The position numbers and the translations under genes are program-made. From the NCBI GenBank assembly GCA_963676075.2, contig CAXXNZ010000030.1, positions 1-64,000 of the forward strand: a stretch of DNA of 64,000 bases. Direction: 5' to 3'. Source of the stretch: JAHJQZ01 sp963676075 (GTDB taxonomy: Bacteria; Pseudomonadota; Alphaproteobacteria; Rhizobiales; Devosiaceae). Below are positions 46,549 to 55,751 of this stretch, one piece after another (position 1 is the stretch's first letter; the number at the start of each line of letters is the position of its first letter). The notes below the pieces were generated by a model, which saw only the letters and a list, made by a program, of their open reading frames with translations, had not been told where the DNA came from and made no database searches.

Positions 46549-47958
46549 ATGCTGACTGATCGCCGCTTCGTGCTCGCCCTTCTGGTGGCTGGCACCTTTT
46601 TCATGGAAAACCTCGACGGCACCGTCATCACCCCGGCCATTCCGGCCATGGCGGCAAGCTTTGCCAGTCAGCCGGTCGATCTCAACATCGGCATCTCCGC
46701 CTATATGCTGACGCTCGGGGTGTTCATCCCGATCAGCGGCTGGGCCACCGAGCGCTTTGGCGGGCGGGTCGTCTTCGGTTTCGCCATCGCACTGTTCACC
46801 ATCGCTTCGCTGCTCTGCGGGTTCGCAACGGACCTGCCGCAATTCGTTGCCATGCGCATCCTGCAGGGCATCGGCGGGGCGCTGATGGTGCCGGTGGGGC
46901 GGCTGGTGGTGCTGCGCGAGACCCCGAAGCACGAGCTCGTTACGGCCATTGCCGTTCTGACATGGCCGGCGCTGGTGGCGCCGGTGCTCGGACCGCCGCT
47001 CGGCGGGTTGATCGCCGATTACGGCGACTGGCGCTGGATTTTCTGGCTCAACATTCCGCTCGGCATCATCGCCTTCCTGCTGGCCCTGAAGATCGTCCCG
47101 CCCGGCGACAAGCGCACCGACAAGGCCTTCGACTGGCCGGGTTTCCTGTTGATTAGCGGCGGGCTGTTCGGCCTGATGGCGGCAACCGAAATCCTGTCGC
47201 AGCCCGATGGCGGCTGGGTTATGGCCGGCAGTGCCTTGGCGTTCGGCGCGGGTTTGATGGCGATCGGCATCGTCCACCTCAGGCGCGCCAGACACCCGAT
47301 GATCGATCTCGGCGCCATGCGTCTGCCCACTTTTTCGATCACGATGTGGGGCGGCTCGGCCTTCCGCATGGGTGTGACCGCCGTGCCCTTCCTCATTCCG
47401 CTGATGTTCCAGATCGGCTTCGGATTCGACGCCTTTTCCTCCGGCATGCTGCTGATGGCGGTGTTTGCCGGCAATCTGTTGATGAAACCGATGACGACAC
47501 CGCTGATGCGCCGGTTCGGCTTCCGCACCATCCTGATCGGCAACGGGTTGATCAACGCCTCGGCGATCGCCGCCTGCGCCCTGTTTTCCATCACAACTCC
47601 GCTCTGGATTGTCGCCACGGTGCTGTTCATCGGCGGCGCGGCCCGCTCGATGCAGTTCACCGCCCTTGGCACCGTGGCATTTGCCGATGTGAACCAGCAG
47701 GACATGTCTGATGCCAACACGCTGTTCTCGACAATCTTCCAGCTCTCGATCGGGTTCGGCGTGGCGCTCGGTGCTCTCGGTTGGCGGGTCGGAGAGGTGC
47801 TGTTGCCTGCGGGCGACGCAGCGACGCCGTTCCGCTTCGCTTTCCTCGTGGTTGCGGCGCTCTCGCTTCTGGCCGTAGTGGACAGCCTGCGGTTGGAACG
47901 CGGCGCCGGTGATACTGTTGCAAGGGCCCGCGGCGCGCCTTCGGAGCCGCAGAGCTAA
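46549..47958 (+). CDS. MFS transporter of the DHA2 (EmrB/QacA) type
   Basis: A 469-residue, highly hydrophobic protein with about 14 predicted helices. Motif LDGTVITPAIPAM in helix 1 is the DHA2 signature, GWATERFGGRVVF is the MFS loop 2-3 motif A, and VAPVLGPPLGGLIADYGDWRWIFWLNIPLG covers motif C (core APVLGPPLGGL). Such proteins export drugs or toxic compounds with protons. No regulator gene is adjacent. Confidence 0.9.
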   Translation: MLTDRRFVLALLVAGTFFMENLDGTVITPAIPAMAASFASQPVDLNIGISAYMLTLGVFIPISGWATERFGGRVVFGFAIALFTIASLLCGFATDLPQFVAMRILQGIGGALMVPVGRLVVLRETPKHELVTAIAVLTWPALVAPVLGPPLGGLIADYGDWRWIFWLNIPLGIIAFLLALKIVPPGDKRTDKAFDWPGFLLISGGLFGLMAATEILSQPDGGWVMAGSALAFGAGLMAIGIVHLRRARHPMIDLGAMRLPTFSITMWGGSAFRMGVTAVPFLIPLMFQIGFGFDAFSSGMLLMAVFAGNLLMKPMTTPLMRRFGFRTILIGNGLINASAIAACALFSITTPLWIVATVLFIGGAARSMQFTALGTVAFADVNQQDMSDANTLFSTIFQLSIGFGVALGALGWRVGEVLLPAGDAATPFRFAFLVVAALSLLAVVDSLRLERGAGDTVARARGAPSEPQS

Positions 47959-47964
47959 GCTGGC

Positions 47965-48711
47965 CTAGAAGAAGGCCTCGCGTAACAGGTTGAGACCGAT
48001 CACCAAAAACATAATCAGCACCGCAAGGCGGAACCGCGAAGCATCGAGATGCCGGCGCAGGCTCTCGCCGAGCGCGAACCCGATCAGGGTCGGCACCACC
48101 ATGGCGCCCGAAACCAGTGCCGTCTCGGGAGTGATCAACCCGTTGTTGATATAGCCGAACAGCAGCGGCACCGAGCCGCACAGGAACAAGATGCCAGAGG
48201 CGCGGATGAACGCGTCCTTGTCGAGCCGGATGGCAAGGAAATAGATGATAATGGGCGGTCCCCAGATGGCAGTCAGCCCGCCGGTAATGCCGGCAACGAT
48301 CCCGGTCACGATCTGCACCGGCCTGTCGTAGCGCGCCGGCAGCGGTGGCGGCGTGAACGCCAGATTGGTGACCGCGAACAACACGATCATCGACCCGAGG
48401 GCGAAGACCAGCACCTCGGCTGAAACACGCGTGGCGAAGAACGTCGTGATGAACATGGCAACGGCCAGCGACACGGCCAGAACCCAGAAACGCCGGATCG
48501 TCGGAACGATGTTGCCGGCGCGGTAGACCTGCCAGAGATTGCTCACAACGATCGGAAAGACCGCCAGGAGGATCGCCGCACGGGCATCGATGAACTGGCT
48601 GAGGATACCGACGGCGGCGATTGGCAGGCCAATGCCGACCATGCCCTTGATGGTGCCGGCGATGAGGAACACCGCCAGTCCGAGCGCCAGGACGCTCATG
48701 TCGAAGCTCAC
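47965..48711 (-). CDS. TauE/SafE-family permease
   Basis: A 248-residue protein with about eight helices. KGMVGIGLPIAAVGILS near residues 23-39 and IVAGITGGLTAIWGPPIIIYFLA are the paired family motifs. It is distinct from the homologue at 5136-5894. Its ATG overlaps the stop of the EamA gene (four bases), so both come from one transcript. The substrate is unknown. Confidence 0.88.
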   Translation of the reverse strand: MSFDMSVLALGLAVFLIAGTIKGMVGIGLPIAAVGILSQFIDARAAILLAVFPIVVSNLWQVYRAGNIVPTIRRFWVLAVSLAVAMFITTFFATRVSAEVLVFALGSMIVLFAVTNLAFTPPPLPARYDRPVQIVTGIVAGITGGLTAIWGPPIIIYFLAIRLDKDAFIRASGILFLCGSVPLLFGYINNGLITPETALVSGAMVVPTLIGFALGESLRRHLDASRFRLAVLIMFLVIGLNLLREAFF

Positions 48712-49655
48712 CGCTTCATCCTCACCGCATATTCGGACAGGCCGATGCCCGAAACGACGAGGAGAACGGCGATGAGGTGGAAGAGCGCGACGTTCTCGCC
48801 GACCAGGATGATCGCCAGAATGGTGCCCGTAATCGGAATCAGGTTGATGAAGATCGAGGCGCGGTTCGGCCCGATGATCTCAAGACCGCGCGCATAGGCG
48901 AGCTGGGCAATGATCGAGGGAAAGATCATGACATAAAAGACCAGCGCCCAGCCGATCGGCGTGGTCTGCGGCAGGGTCTCGATCAGCGTGCCGATGCCGC
49001 CGCCAAAGGCAAACAGAAAGCCGAGCGAGGCGATGAGGGCCAGGAACGCCGTGACGAATATGAAGCTCAGCCAGTGGATCGCCGGCTTGTATCTCAGCGT
49101 CAGCGAATAGGTGGCGTAGAACAGGCAGGCCAGAAGCACCATGCCGTCGCCGACATTGACACTGAGGCTGAGAATGCGGCCCGGCTCGCCGTGGGTTGCC
49201 ACCCAGACGACGCCGAGCACGGTCAGAACCAGCCCGAACATTTGCAGCAGGCGGGCGCGCACCCGGAAGACGATGAAATTGCCGGCAAAGACGATCACCG
49301 GAATCACCGCCTGCTCGATCGAGGCATTGATCGCGGCGGTGAAATGGGCCGCCCCATACATCAGCATGTTGAAGGCGGCGAAGCCGAGCACGCCATAGAG
49401 CGCCAGCCACCAGAACGATCCGACGATCTTTTGCCAGTCGTTGCGGACATGGGGCAGGGCGAAGGGCAGCAAAATCAGCACTGCGCCCAACCAGCGGCCG
49501 AGCAGCAGCAGATAGGGATCGACATGTCCCACGGCCAGTTTGCCGCCAACGATATTGCCGCCCCACAGCGTCGGGGCGAGCACCAGCAACAGGTAGGGCT
49601 GCGCCAAAAGCGCGCGAAATACGCCCGACCCGACGCCTTGCACCGGGTTTTTCAT
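48708..49655 (-). CDS. EamA (DMT superfamily) transporter
   Basis: A 315-residue protein with ten predicted helices in two EamA repeats. The first begins with LLLVLAPTLWGGNIVGGKLAVGHVDP (core PTLWGGNIVGGKLA), and the second shows LIPITGTILAIILVGENVALFHLIA with the conserved Glu. These export small metabolites such as amino acids. The start at 49655 follows GGGA; an in-frame start 16 codons upstream lacks it. It is divergent from purA. Confidence 0.9.
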   Translation of the reverse strand: MKNPVQGVGSGVFRALLAQPYLLLVLAPTLWGGNIVGGKLAVGHVDPYLLLLGRWLGAVLILLPFALPHVRNDWQKIVGSFWWLALYGVLGFAAFNMLMYGAAHFTAAINASIEQAVIPVIVFAGNFIVFRVRARLLQMFGLVLTVLGVVWVATHGEPGRILSLSVNVGDGMVLLACLFYATYSLTLRYKPAIHWLSFIFVTAFLALIASLGFLFAFGGGIGTLIETLPQTTPIGWALVFYVMIFPSIIAQLAYARGLEIIGPNRASIFINLIPITGTILAIILVGENVALFHLIAVLLVVSGIGLSEYAVRMKR

Positions 49656-49769
49656 GAGAGTCCCTTGTGAAACCTTGTCCGTCGACTTATCAGCATTCCG
49701 CACAAGCTAAAACCATGCTCGGTTGGACCTGGTGCGATTTTTGAGAGCTCGCGCACGGGAGATGGCGCT

Positions 49770-51059
49770 ATGGCGAATGTGGTGGTGGTCGGCTCACAAT
49801 GGGGCGACGAAGGCAAGGGCAAGATCGTTGACTGGCTGGCGGAGCGCTCCGACGTTGTCGTGCGCTACCAGGGCGGCCACAATGCTGGCCACACGCTGGT
49901 AATCGACGGAGTCAGCTACAAGACCGCACTCATCCCGTCCGGCGTGGTGTCGGGCAAGTTCTCGGTCATCGGCAACGGCGTCGTGGTCGATCCGGCCCAT
50001 TTCATCACCGAACTCGACAAGCTGCGGTCCCAGGGCGTGACCATCGACCCTGACGTGCTGCGCATCGCCGACAATGCGACGCTTATCCTGTCGGTCCACC
50101 GCGAACTCGACGCGCTGCGCGAAGAGGCCACCGTCGGTTTCAAGATCGGTACGACCAAGCGCGGCATCGGCCCTGCCTATGAGGACAAGGTCGGCCGGCG
50201 TGCCATTCGCCTGTGCGATCTGGCCGAGCCGGACGAACTGATGCCCAAGGTCCAGCGGCTGATGAGCCATCACAATGCGGTCCTGCGCGGCATCGGCTTT
50301 GCCGAGATCGACCCCAAGCTCATTTTCGACGAGCTGATGTCGGTCAAGGACACCATCCTGCCCTTCTCCGGACAGGTCTGGAAAATTCTGGCCGAAAAGA
50401 AGCGCGCTGGCGCCCGCATCCTGTTCGAGGGCGCGCAGGGCGCGCTGCTCGACAACGATCACGGCACCTACCCCTATGTCACCTCGTCCAACACCGTCGC
50501 CGGCAATGCCGCGGCGGGTTCGGGCCTCGGGCCGGGCGCCATCGACTATGTCCTCGGCATCACCAAGGCCTACACCACGCGTGTCGGCGAGGGGCCGTTC
50601 CCGACCGAACTCAATGACGACATCGGCGAGTATCTCGGTGCGACGGGCAAGGAATGGGGCGTCAACACCGGCCGGAAGCGTCGCTGTGGCTGGTTCGACG
50701 CCGTCATCGTCAACCAGACGGTCAAGACGTCGGGCATCAACGGTATCGCCCTGACCAAGCTCGACGTGCTCGACGGGCTCAAGGAAATCAAGGTTTGTGT
50801 CGGCTACAGGCTTGACGGCCACATTATCGACTATTTGCCCGCGTCTATGGGCAAACAGGCCCGGGTCGAACCTGTCTACGAGACGCTGGAAGGCTGGAGT
50901 GAAACCACGGCGGGCGCACGCAGCTGGGCGGAGCTGCCGGCGCAGGCCGTCAAGTATGTGCGGTACATCGAGGAACTCATCGAGGCTCCTGTGGCGCTGT
51001 TGTCCACAAGTCCTGAGCGTGCGGACACCATTATGGTGCACGACCCGTTCCAAGATTGA
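49770..51059 (+). CDS. purA: Adenylosuccinate synthetase PurA
   Basis: A 429-residue protein that joins IMP and aspartate with GTP in AMP synthesis. The glycine-rich P-loop WGDEGKGKIVDWLAE is at residues 10-24, GGHNAGHTLV at 36-45, GIGPAYEDK near 132-140 and TTRVGEGPFPTE near 270-281. The gene order EamA-purA with serA/serC and rpoH in the same region is typical of rhizobia. The length is standard. Confidence 0.97.
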   Translation: MANVVVVGSQWGDEGKGKIVDWLAERSDVVVRYQGGHNAGHTLVIDGVSYKTALIPSGVVSGKFSVIGNGVVVDPAHFITELDKLRSQGVTIDPDVLRIADNATLILSVHRELDALREEATVGFKIGTTKRGIGPAYEDKVGRRAIRLCDLAEPDELMPKVQRLMSHHNAVLRGIGFAEIDPKLIFDELMSVKDTILPFSGQVWKILAEKKRAGARILFEGAQGALLDNDHGTYPYVTSSNTVAGNAAAGSGLGPGAIDYVLGITKAYTTRVGEGPFPTELNDDIGEYLGATGKEWGVNTGRKRRCGWFDAVIVNQTVKTSGINGIALTKLDVLDGLKEIKVCVGYRLDGHIIDYLPASMGKQARVEPVYETLEGWSETTAGARSWAELPAQAVKYVRYIEELIEAPVALLSTSPERADTIMVHDPFQD

Positions 51060-51109
51060 GATTTTTTCGGTACAAGACCGCTGCAATAGAGTGAGCTGCT
51101 TCTGCGCCC

Positions 51110-53494
51110 ATGGCGGACTATAGGGATTTGTTGCGCAGGGCCATCGAGGTCCTGCCCGAGAATAATGGCAATGCTCGCCGCCAGGTCTATGACAAGGCGC
51201 GTGCGGCATTGCGTAAGCAGCTTGACGCGATTCAGCCGGAATTGCCGAGCCGCGAAAAGACGCATCACCGTCTTCAGCTCGAGGAGTGCATCCGCGAGGT
51301 CGAACAGGAAGCCACCGAGCGGATACTCAGTGGCTTAAGCCAGCTCGACCACGAGGACTATGCGCCGCGCAAGGTCGACCTGCCCGAATCCGAAGCCGAA
51401 ACTCGTTCTGCCCCGCCGCCGCAAGAACCGGTCGAGGACGTCGCTGTCGAGGCTGAGCCCGAGCCCGCGGAACCTGTGGTTGAAGAGCCGGTCGTCGAGG
51501 ATATCGCGGCCGAGCCGGAAACCTCGGTCGAACACGAGCCCGTACCAGAGCCGGAGCCTGTCGCCGAACCGGAGCCTGTCGCCGAACCGGAGCCTGTCGC
51601 CGAACCGGAAACTGTCGCCGAGCCTGAGGTCGAGGCAGCGTCCGAAGACCCTGCCGAGAGCACCGAACCCGAAACCGAGCCCGCAGCACCCGCGACGGAG
51701 CCGGAAATCACTGCCGAGGCAGAGGCCGCCGATACCGAAACGGCAGCCGAGCCTTACATCTCCGCACCCGAGCTGCCCGAACCCCAGGCCGCCGAGGAAG
51801 AATCGCAGGCAGAGCCGGCTGACGACGCAGGTGTTGACGAAACCGCTCCTGATGAAGACGCATCTGCCGTTGAGCCGGAGCCGGTCGTCTCCGAACCCGC
51901 TCACGAAGCCCCGGACGTCGTTGCGGCTGAAGCTGCCATCGGCGCTGCCGCAGAGGCACCCAGGCAGAATCCCATCTGGTCGCGTTTCAAGCCCAAGCCG
52001 GCCGAAACGGCCGCGGCGACGTCTGCCATCGAGACGGCAACGGCGCTGAGGACCGAGCCGACCGTTGCCGCCGAACCGGTTCTGGCTGCCGAGCCGGCCA
52101 TGTCGAGCGAACGCGAGGTCGAGGTCGACGCCGATCCGCAGAACGCCATAGACCATGCGATCGCCGTGCTCGACCGCGAGGCGAACGGCGGCGCGATGAG
52201 CGATGCCACCATCGAGACCACCGACCCGGATATGGCCGATCTCGAATTTGCCCGCGCCGAGGCCGATGACGAGGGCGGTGGCAGCCCGGCATTGACCATT
52301 TTCCTCGTGCTCGTGCTGCTGCTTCTGGCCGGCGCAGGCGGTGCCGCCTACTGGGCGTGGCGCGAAGGCTATCTTGATCGCAACCTGTTCGGTTCCGACG
52401 CTCAGGTCAGCGTCAATCAGACGGCGATGTCGACCGATGCCTCGCCGACGCCGCCGGCCACGGGCGTTCGCCAGATCGACTCGCCTGCCTCGGACGCCAC
52501 CGATACGGCATCGGGAGAACCGACCGGACCGGGCAACACCGCTGCGATGCCTGATGTGGTCGAGACGCCGGCAGCCGGATTGCAGCAGGCTGACACCGAT
52601 TTGCCGGACGAAGCGCTGCCGCTGACATCGCCAACCAATACCGCCGCCTCGACCCCGACCATGGATGCAGGCGACCAGACTGCCGATAATGGCGACAACG
52701 CAGCCGCCGCCGCGGACAACCCGGCAGGCGACGACACCGACGTGACTGCCGGAGCTGCTGAAGCAGCCGCCGGGGTTGCCGAACCTTCGGCCGCCGACGA
52801 CAAGACCGATCAGCGCCTGCCTGTGGCAGAGGCGACCGGCGACACGGCAACCGATGCCGCAAACGCCACCACGGCCAAGCCGGAAGTGGTTGCGGACGGT
52901 AGCCAGTCGCTGTTGCTTGAAGCCTCGGATTCGGCAAACTCGGGCGCGGTGCCGTTTTCGGGCACGGTCGAATGGACGCGCGGTGTCGACGAGCTCGGCC
53001 AGCCGACACTTGAGGCCACGGCCAACATTCCGGCGCGCAACATGAGCGTCAGCCTGCTCATCCGCAAGAATTCCGACGCCAGCCTGCCGGCGAGTCATCT
53101 GATCGAGATCGACTTCAGGGTGTCCGACAGCTTCATTGGTGGCGGCATCTCGCGTATCGCCGGTATCCTGATGAAGAACGAGGAACTGGTACAGGGTGTG
53201 CCGCTGGTCGGTGCTTCGGCGCGTGTCGTCGGCAACACCTTCCTGTTTGCCTTGTCCGCTTCAAATCAGGATGTGTCGAACAACATCGACCTGCTGAGAT
53301 CGCGCAAGTGGATGGATCTCGCCATCATCTATTCAACCGGCAAGCAGGCAATCCTGACGCTCGAAAAGGACGCCGCCACTGAGGCGCTGTTCAAGGACGT
53401 CATGGCCGTGTGGAATCCTGCCGCCGCAGCGACAGAAACGGCCCCGACAGGGGACGCCGCGCCGGAGCCAGCACCCGCCGAAACCGCTCAGTAG
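51110..53494 (+). CDS. Large acidic single-pass membrane protein, function unknown
   Basis: A 794-residue protein. The N-terminal 75 residues are a conserved-looking helical domain (MADYRDLLRRAIEVLPENNGNARRQVYDKAR..., soluble). Residues about 85-390 are Glu/Pro/Ala-rich low complexity with a tandem repeat. One membrane helix is near 393-416 (LTIFLVLVLLLLAGAGGAAYWAW). A second low-complexity stretch follows, then a folded domain (about 600-775, VEWTRGVDELGQPTLEATANIPARNMS... core). In rhizobia, relatives next to purA are sometimes annotated as CheA-like; no kinase motif is seen. It is 50 bp after purA. Confidence 0.8.
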   Translation: MADYRDLLRRAIEVLPENNGNARRQVYDKARAALRKQLDAIQPELPSREKTHHRLQLEECIREVEQEATERILSGLSQLDHEDYAPRKVDLPESEAETRSAPPPQEPVEDVAVEAEPEPAEPVVEEPVVEDIAAEPETSVEHEPVPEPEPVAEPEPVAEPEPVAEPETVAEPEVEAASEDPAESTEPETEPAAPATEPEITAEAEAADTETAAEPYISAPELPEPQAAEEESQAEPADDAGVDETAPDEDASAVEPEPVVSEPAHEAPDVVAAEAAIGAAAEAPRQNPIWSRFKPKPAETAAATSAIETATALRTEPTVAAEPVLAAEPAMSSEREVEVDADPQNAIDHAIAVLDREANGGAMSDATIETTDPDMADLEFARAEADDEGGGSPALTIFLVLVLLLLAGAGGAAYWAWREGYLDRNLFGSDAQVSVNQTAMSTDASPTPPATGVRQIDSPASDATDTASGEPTGPGNTAAMPDVVETPAAGLQQADTDLPDEALPLTSPTNTAASTPTMDAGDQTADNGDNAAAAADNPAGDDTDVTAGAAEAAAGVAEPSAADDKTDQRLPVAEATGDTATDAANATTAKPEVVADGSQSLLLEASDSANSGAVPFSGTVEWTRGVDELGQPTLEATANIPARNMSVSLLIRKNSDASLPASHLIEIDFRVSDSFIGGGISRIAGILMKNEELVQGVPLVGASARVVGNTFLFALSASNQDVSNNIDLLRSRKWMDLAIIYSTGKQAILTLEKDAATEALFKDVMAVWNPAAAATETAPTGDAAPEPAPAETAQ
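51548..51624 (+). repeat. Tandem 18-bp coding repeat (PVAEPE)
   Basis: The unit GCCGAACCGGAGCCTGTC repeats about four times, encoding PVAEPE units in the acidic linker. Three units are identical in DNA sequence, so copy number may vary between strains by slippage. Confidence 0.85.
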
Positions 53495-53520
53495 CGCCGT
53501 TTTTGAAAATGCTTCGGGTT

Positions 53521-53544
53521 TCAGACCGGCATCAGCCGGTCTGA
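53521..53544. terminator. Hairpin at the convergent ends of the acidic-protein gene and thiQ
   Basis: TCAGACCGGC-ATCA-GCCGGTCTGA is a perfect 10-bp stem that includes the thiQ stop codon. There is no T-run on either side, so it may stabilise the mRNA ends instead of terminating on its own. Confidence 0.5.
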
Positions 53545-54158
53545 AGACGCTCGGCTTCGAGGTGAAGCCGCCGGTCTGACATGGCCAGATCGCTTTCCTG
53601 ATGACTGACCAGCAGCGTGTGCCAGTTGCGGGCGCTGACGAGCTTGCGCACAAGCTCGCGCATGGCGTCGGCAGTGTCGACATCGAGCGCCGAGAACGGT
53701 TCGTCGAGCAGCAGAACGGGACGGTCGAGCAACAGGCAGCGGGCAAGGGCGGCGCGCTGTTTCTGGCCACCGCTAAGGGTTGAAGCGCGGCGCCGGCCGA
53801 GACCGGCAAGGCCGACCGCTTCGAGCGAAGAGTCGCGCTCGTCTTGCGGCAGGCGGCCATGCGGACGGGCCAGCGAAAGATTGCGGTCAATGCTGAGGTG
53901 ATCGAACAGATTGTCGGCCTGGAACAGGATCGCCACCGGGCGCTGTTCCGGGGCGAGACCGACAAGCGATTGCCCATCGAGCGTCAGCGAACCGGACAGC
54001 GGTGTGACGAAGCCGGCGATGAGGTCGAGCAGCGTCGATTTTCCGGCGCCGCTCGCGCCTGAAATCCCGAGGATCTCGCCGGGTGCCACCGAAAGGGAAA
54101 AGGCGTACTGCCGGTCCTGACCCGGATGGGCAAAACGAAGGCCATCAAGTTCCAGCAC
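53532..54158 (-). CDS. thiQ: Thiamine ABC transporter ATP-binding protein ThiQ
   Basis: A 208-residue ABC ATPase. Walker A ISGASGAGKSTLL is near residues 33-45, the signature LSGGQKQRAALARCLLLD near 129-146, Walker B PVLLLDEPFSALD near 148-160 and the switch His in LLVSHQESD. It powers uptake of thiamine and its phosphates through ThiP. It overlaps the end of thiP by 14 bp. It is the last gene of thiBPQ. Confidence 0.93.
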   Translation of the reverse strand: MLELDGLRFAHPGQDRQYAFSLSVAPGEILGISGASGAGKSTLLDLIAGFVTPLSGSLTLDGQSLVGLAPEQRPVAILFQADNLFDHLSIDRNLSLARPHGRLPQDERDSSLEAVGLAGLGRRRASTLSGGQKQRAALARCLLLDRPVLLLDEPFSALDVDTADAMRELVRKLVSARNWHTLLVSHQESDLAMSDRRLHLEAERLQTG

Positions 54159-55719
54159 GGCTCAACCTTTCGAAAATGCGCGGCAACGCCACGAAAACTG
54201 CAATGGACAGGATCAGCATCAGCGCGGAGATGGCAGCGGCGTCATCGGTGCGATAGGCGCCAAGGGCCCGGTTCATTGCCGAAGACAGGGTCGACAGGTT
54301 CTCGGAACCGAAAAGCGAAATCACGCCGAGGTCGCCGAGCGAAAAGCAGAACCCCATGGCCAGCACCAGACCGATCTCGCGTCCGATCAGCGGCCAGGCA
54401 ATCAGCCGCCAGCGCTGCAGCGGCGACAGTCTCAGGCTGGTCGCCAGCCGGCCATAGCGCCCCTCGATTCCCGTCAGCGCCGGGGTCAGGGTCGATACGG
54501 CATAGGGAAGGGCCAGAAGGGCGCCTGCGATGATCAGCACCCAGAACCCGATCGTGCCGGTGTTGAGCCCGAGCCTATGGGCCCCGAGGAAAAACCCGAG
54601 AGACAGTGTCACCGATGGCATGGCCAGATAGACATAGGCCGGCGCCGACAGGGCAAAACCGGCAATGGGGTTCCGGGCGGCGCTGCGCGCCGAGGCAACC
54701 GCCAGTCCGGCCACAAGCGCGGCAAGCGCGGCACCGATTCCGACGATCAGGCTGGTTGCCGTCGCGTTCCAGAAGCTTTGTTGCCCCAGCACCTCGCCGA
54801 ACCCGGTGCCGCCGACAATGACGGCGACAAGCGGTAGGCCGAGAAACAGTCCCGCCGCAATCAGGATCAGACCGGCAAGCCTAGCCACGCCCCGCGGTTC
54901 GGGCCAGGGCAGGGCGCGGGTGCCGCCGCCGGCTGGCGGCACCAGGCTCAGGGCCGTCGCCGGAATGATCAGCACCGCCGAGATGGCGAGCTGGACCAGT
55001 GCCAGCCGGACGGCGGCGCCGAGATCGAAATCGAGCCGCACCGCGGCATAGATCGCCACTTCCAGCGTCTGGTTGGCCGGCCCGCCGCCAAGGGTCAAAA
55101 CGATGGGGAAACTGGTGAAGGACAAAAGGAAGATGATCGCCGCGAGACCGGGAAGGGCAGGCCGAAGCGCCGGCCAGTCGAGGGTGCGGAAACGCAACCA
55201 TGGCGTCAGGTTGAGGCTGCGCCCGAGCCTCAATCGCGTCGCCGCCAGCCCGTCGAGACGCGGCAGCAGCAAGGCGGCTGCGAAGGTCGCATCAAGAATG
55301 ATATGGGCATAGACAATGCCGAACAGCCCGAAGACCGGCGGCACCGCCAATCCGAATGGCGCCAGCAAGGTGTTGACCCAGCCGGCCCGGCCCCAGACCG
55401 AGATCAGCCCGAAGGCGACCACCAGTCCCGGCGTCACCAGCGCCGCCGACAGGAAGCCGACGGAGAGGTTGCGACCGGGGAAACTCAGCCGGTTGAAGGC
55501 CCAGGCAATGGCAACTCCGAAAATCAGCGAGAAAATCGTGCTGAGCCCGGCCTGTATGCTGCTGACATAAAGGATGCGGGCGATGTCGGGCATGCGCCCG
55601 CTATCGCCGCCCGCCGCCGAAACGGCGATTAGCACCAATAGGGTAACGAGCAGCGTCCCGCCGCCGGCGGCCACAAGGCCGCCGGGGACAAGACGCTGCA
55701 CTGCGGATCGGCTCAGCAT
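54145..55719 (-). CDS. thiP: Thiamine ABC transporter permease ThiP
   Basis: A 524-residue inner-membrane protein with about 12 helices in two binding-protein-dependent transport domains. The EAA-like loops are recognisable as RLGRSLNLTPWLRFRTLDWPAL (first half) and ATSLRLSPLQRWRLIAWPLIGREIG (core SPLQRWRLIAWP, second half). The fused double-permease layout is typical of ThiP. It sits between thiB and thiQ. Confidence 0.92.
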   Translation of the reverse strand: MLSRSAVQRLVPGGLVAAGGGTLLVTLLVLIAVSAAGGDSGRMPDIARILYVSSIQAGLSTIFSLIFGVAIAWAFNRLSFPGRNLSVGFLSAALVTPGLVVAFGLISVWGRAGWVNTLLAPFGLAVPPVFGLFGIVYAHIILDATFAAALLLPRLDGLAATRLRLGRSLNLTPWLRFRTLDWPALRPALPGLAAIIFLLSFTSFPIVLTLGGGPANQTLEVAIYAAVRLDFDLGAAVRLALVQLAISAVLIIPATALSLVPPAGGGTRALPWPEPRGVARLAGLILIAAGLFLGLPLVAVIVGGTGFGEVLGQQSFWNATATSLIVGIGAALAALVAGLAVASARSAARNPIAGFALSAPAYVYLAMPSVTLSLGFFLGAHRLGLNTGTIGFWVLIIAGALLALPYAVSTLTPALTGIEGRYGRLATSLRLSPLQRWRLIAWPLIGREIGLVLAMGFCFSLGDLGVISLFGSENLSTLSSAMNRALGAYRTDDAAAISALMLILSIAVFVALPRIFERLSRAGT

Positions 55720-55751
55720 GTCCGGCTCACGCGCAAGAGGTCGCTACTGGC

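Noticed and set aside
51548..51624. Short tandem repeats considered as a CRISPR array
   Set aside because: The units are contiguous with no spacers and stay in one coding frame (PVAEPE).
51335..53098. A 587-codon antisense frame under the acidic protein gene
   Set aside because: Its Gly/Arg/Phe repetitive sequence comes from reverse reading of the GAG/CCG-rich linker; no start site.
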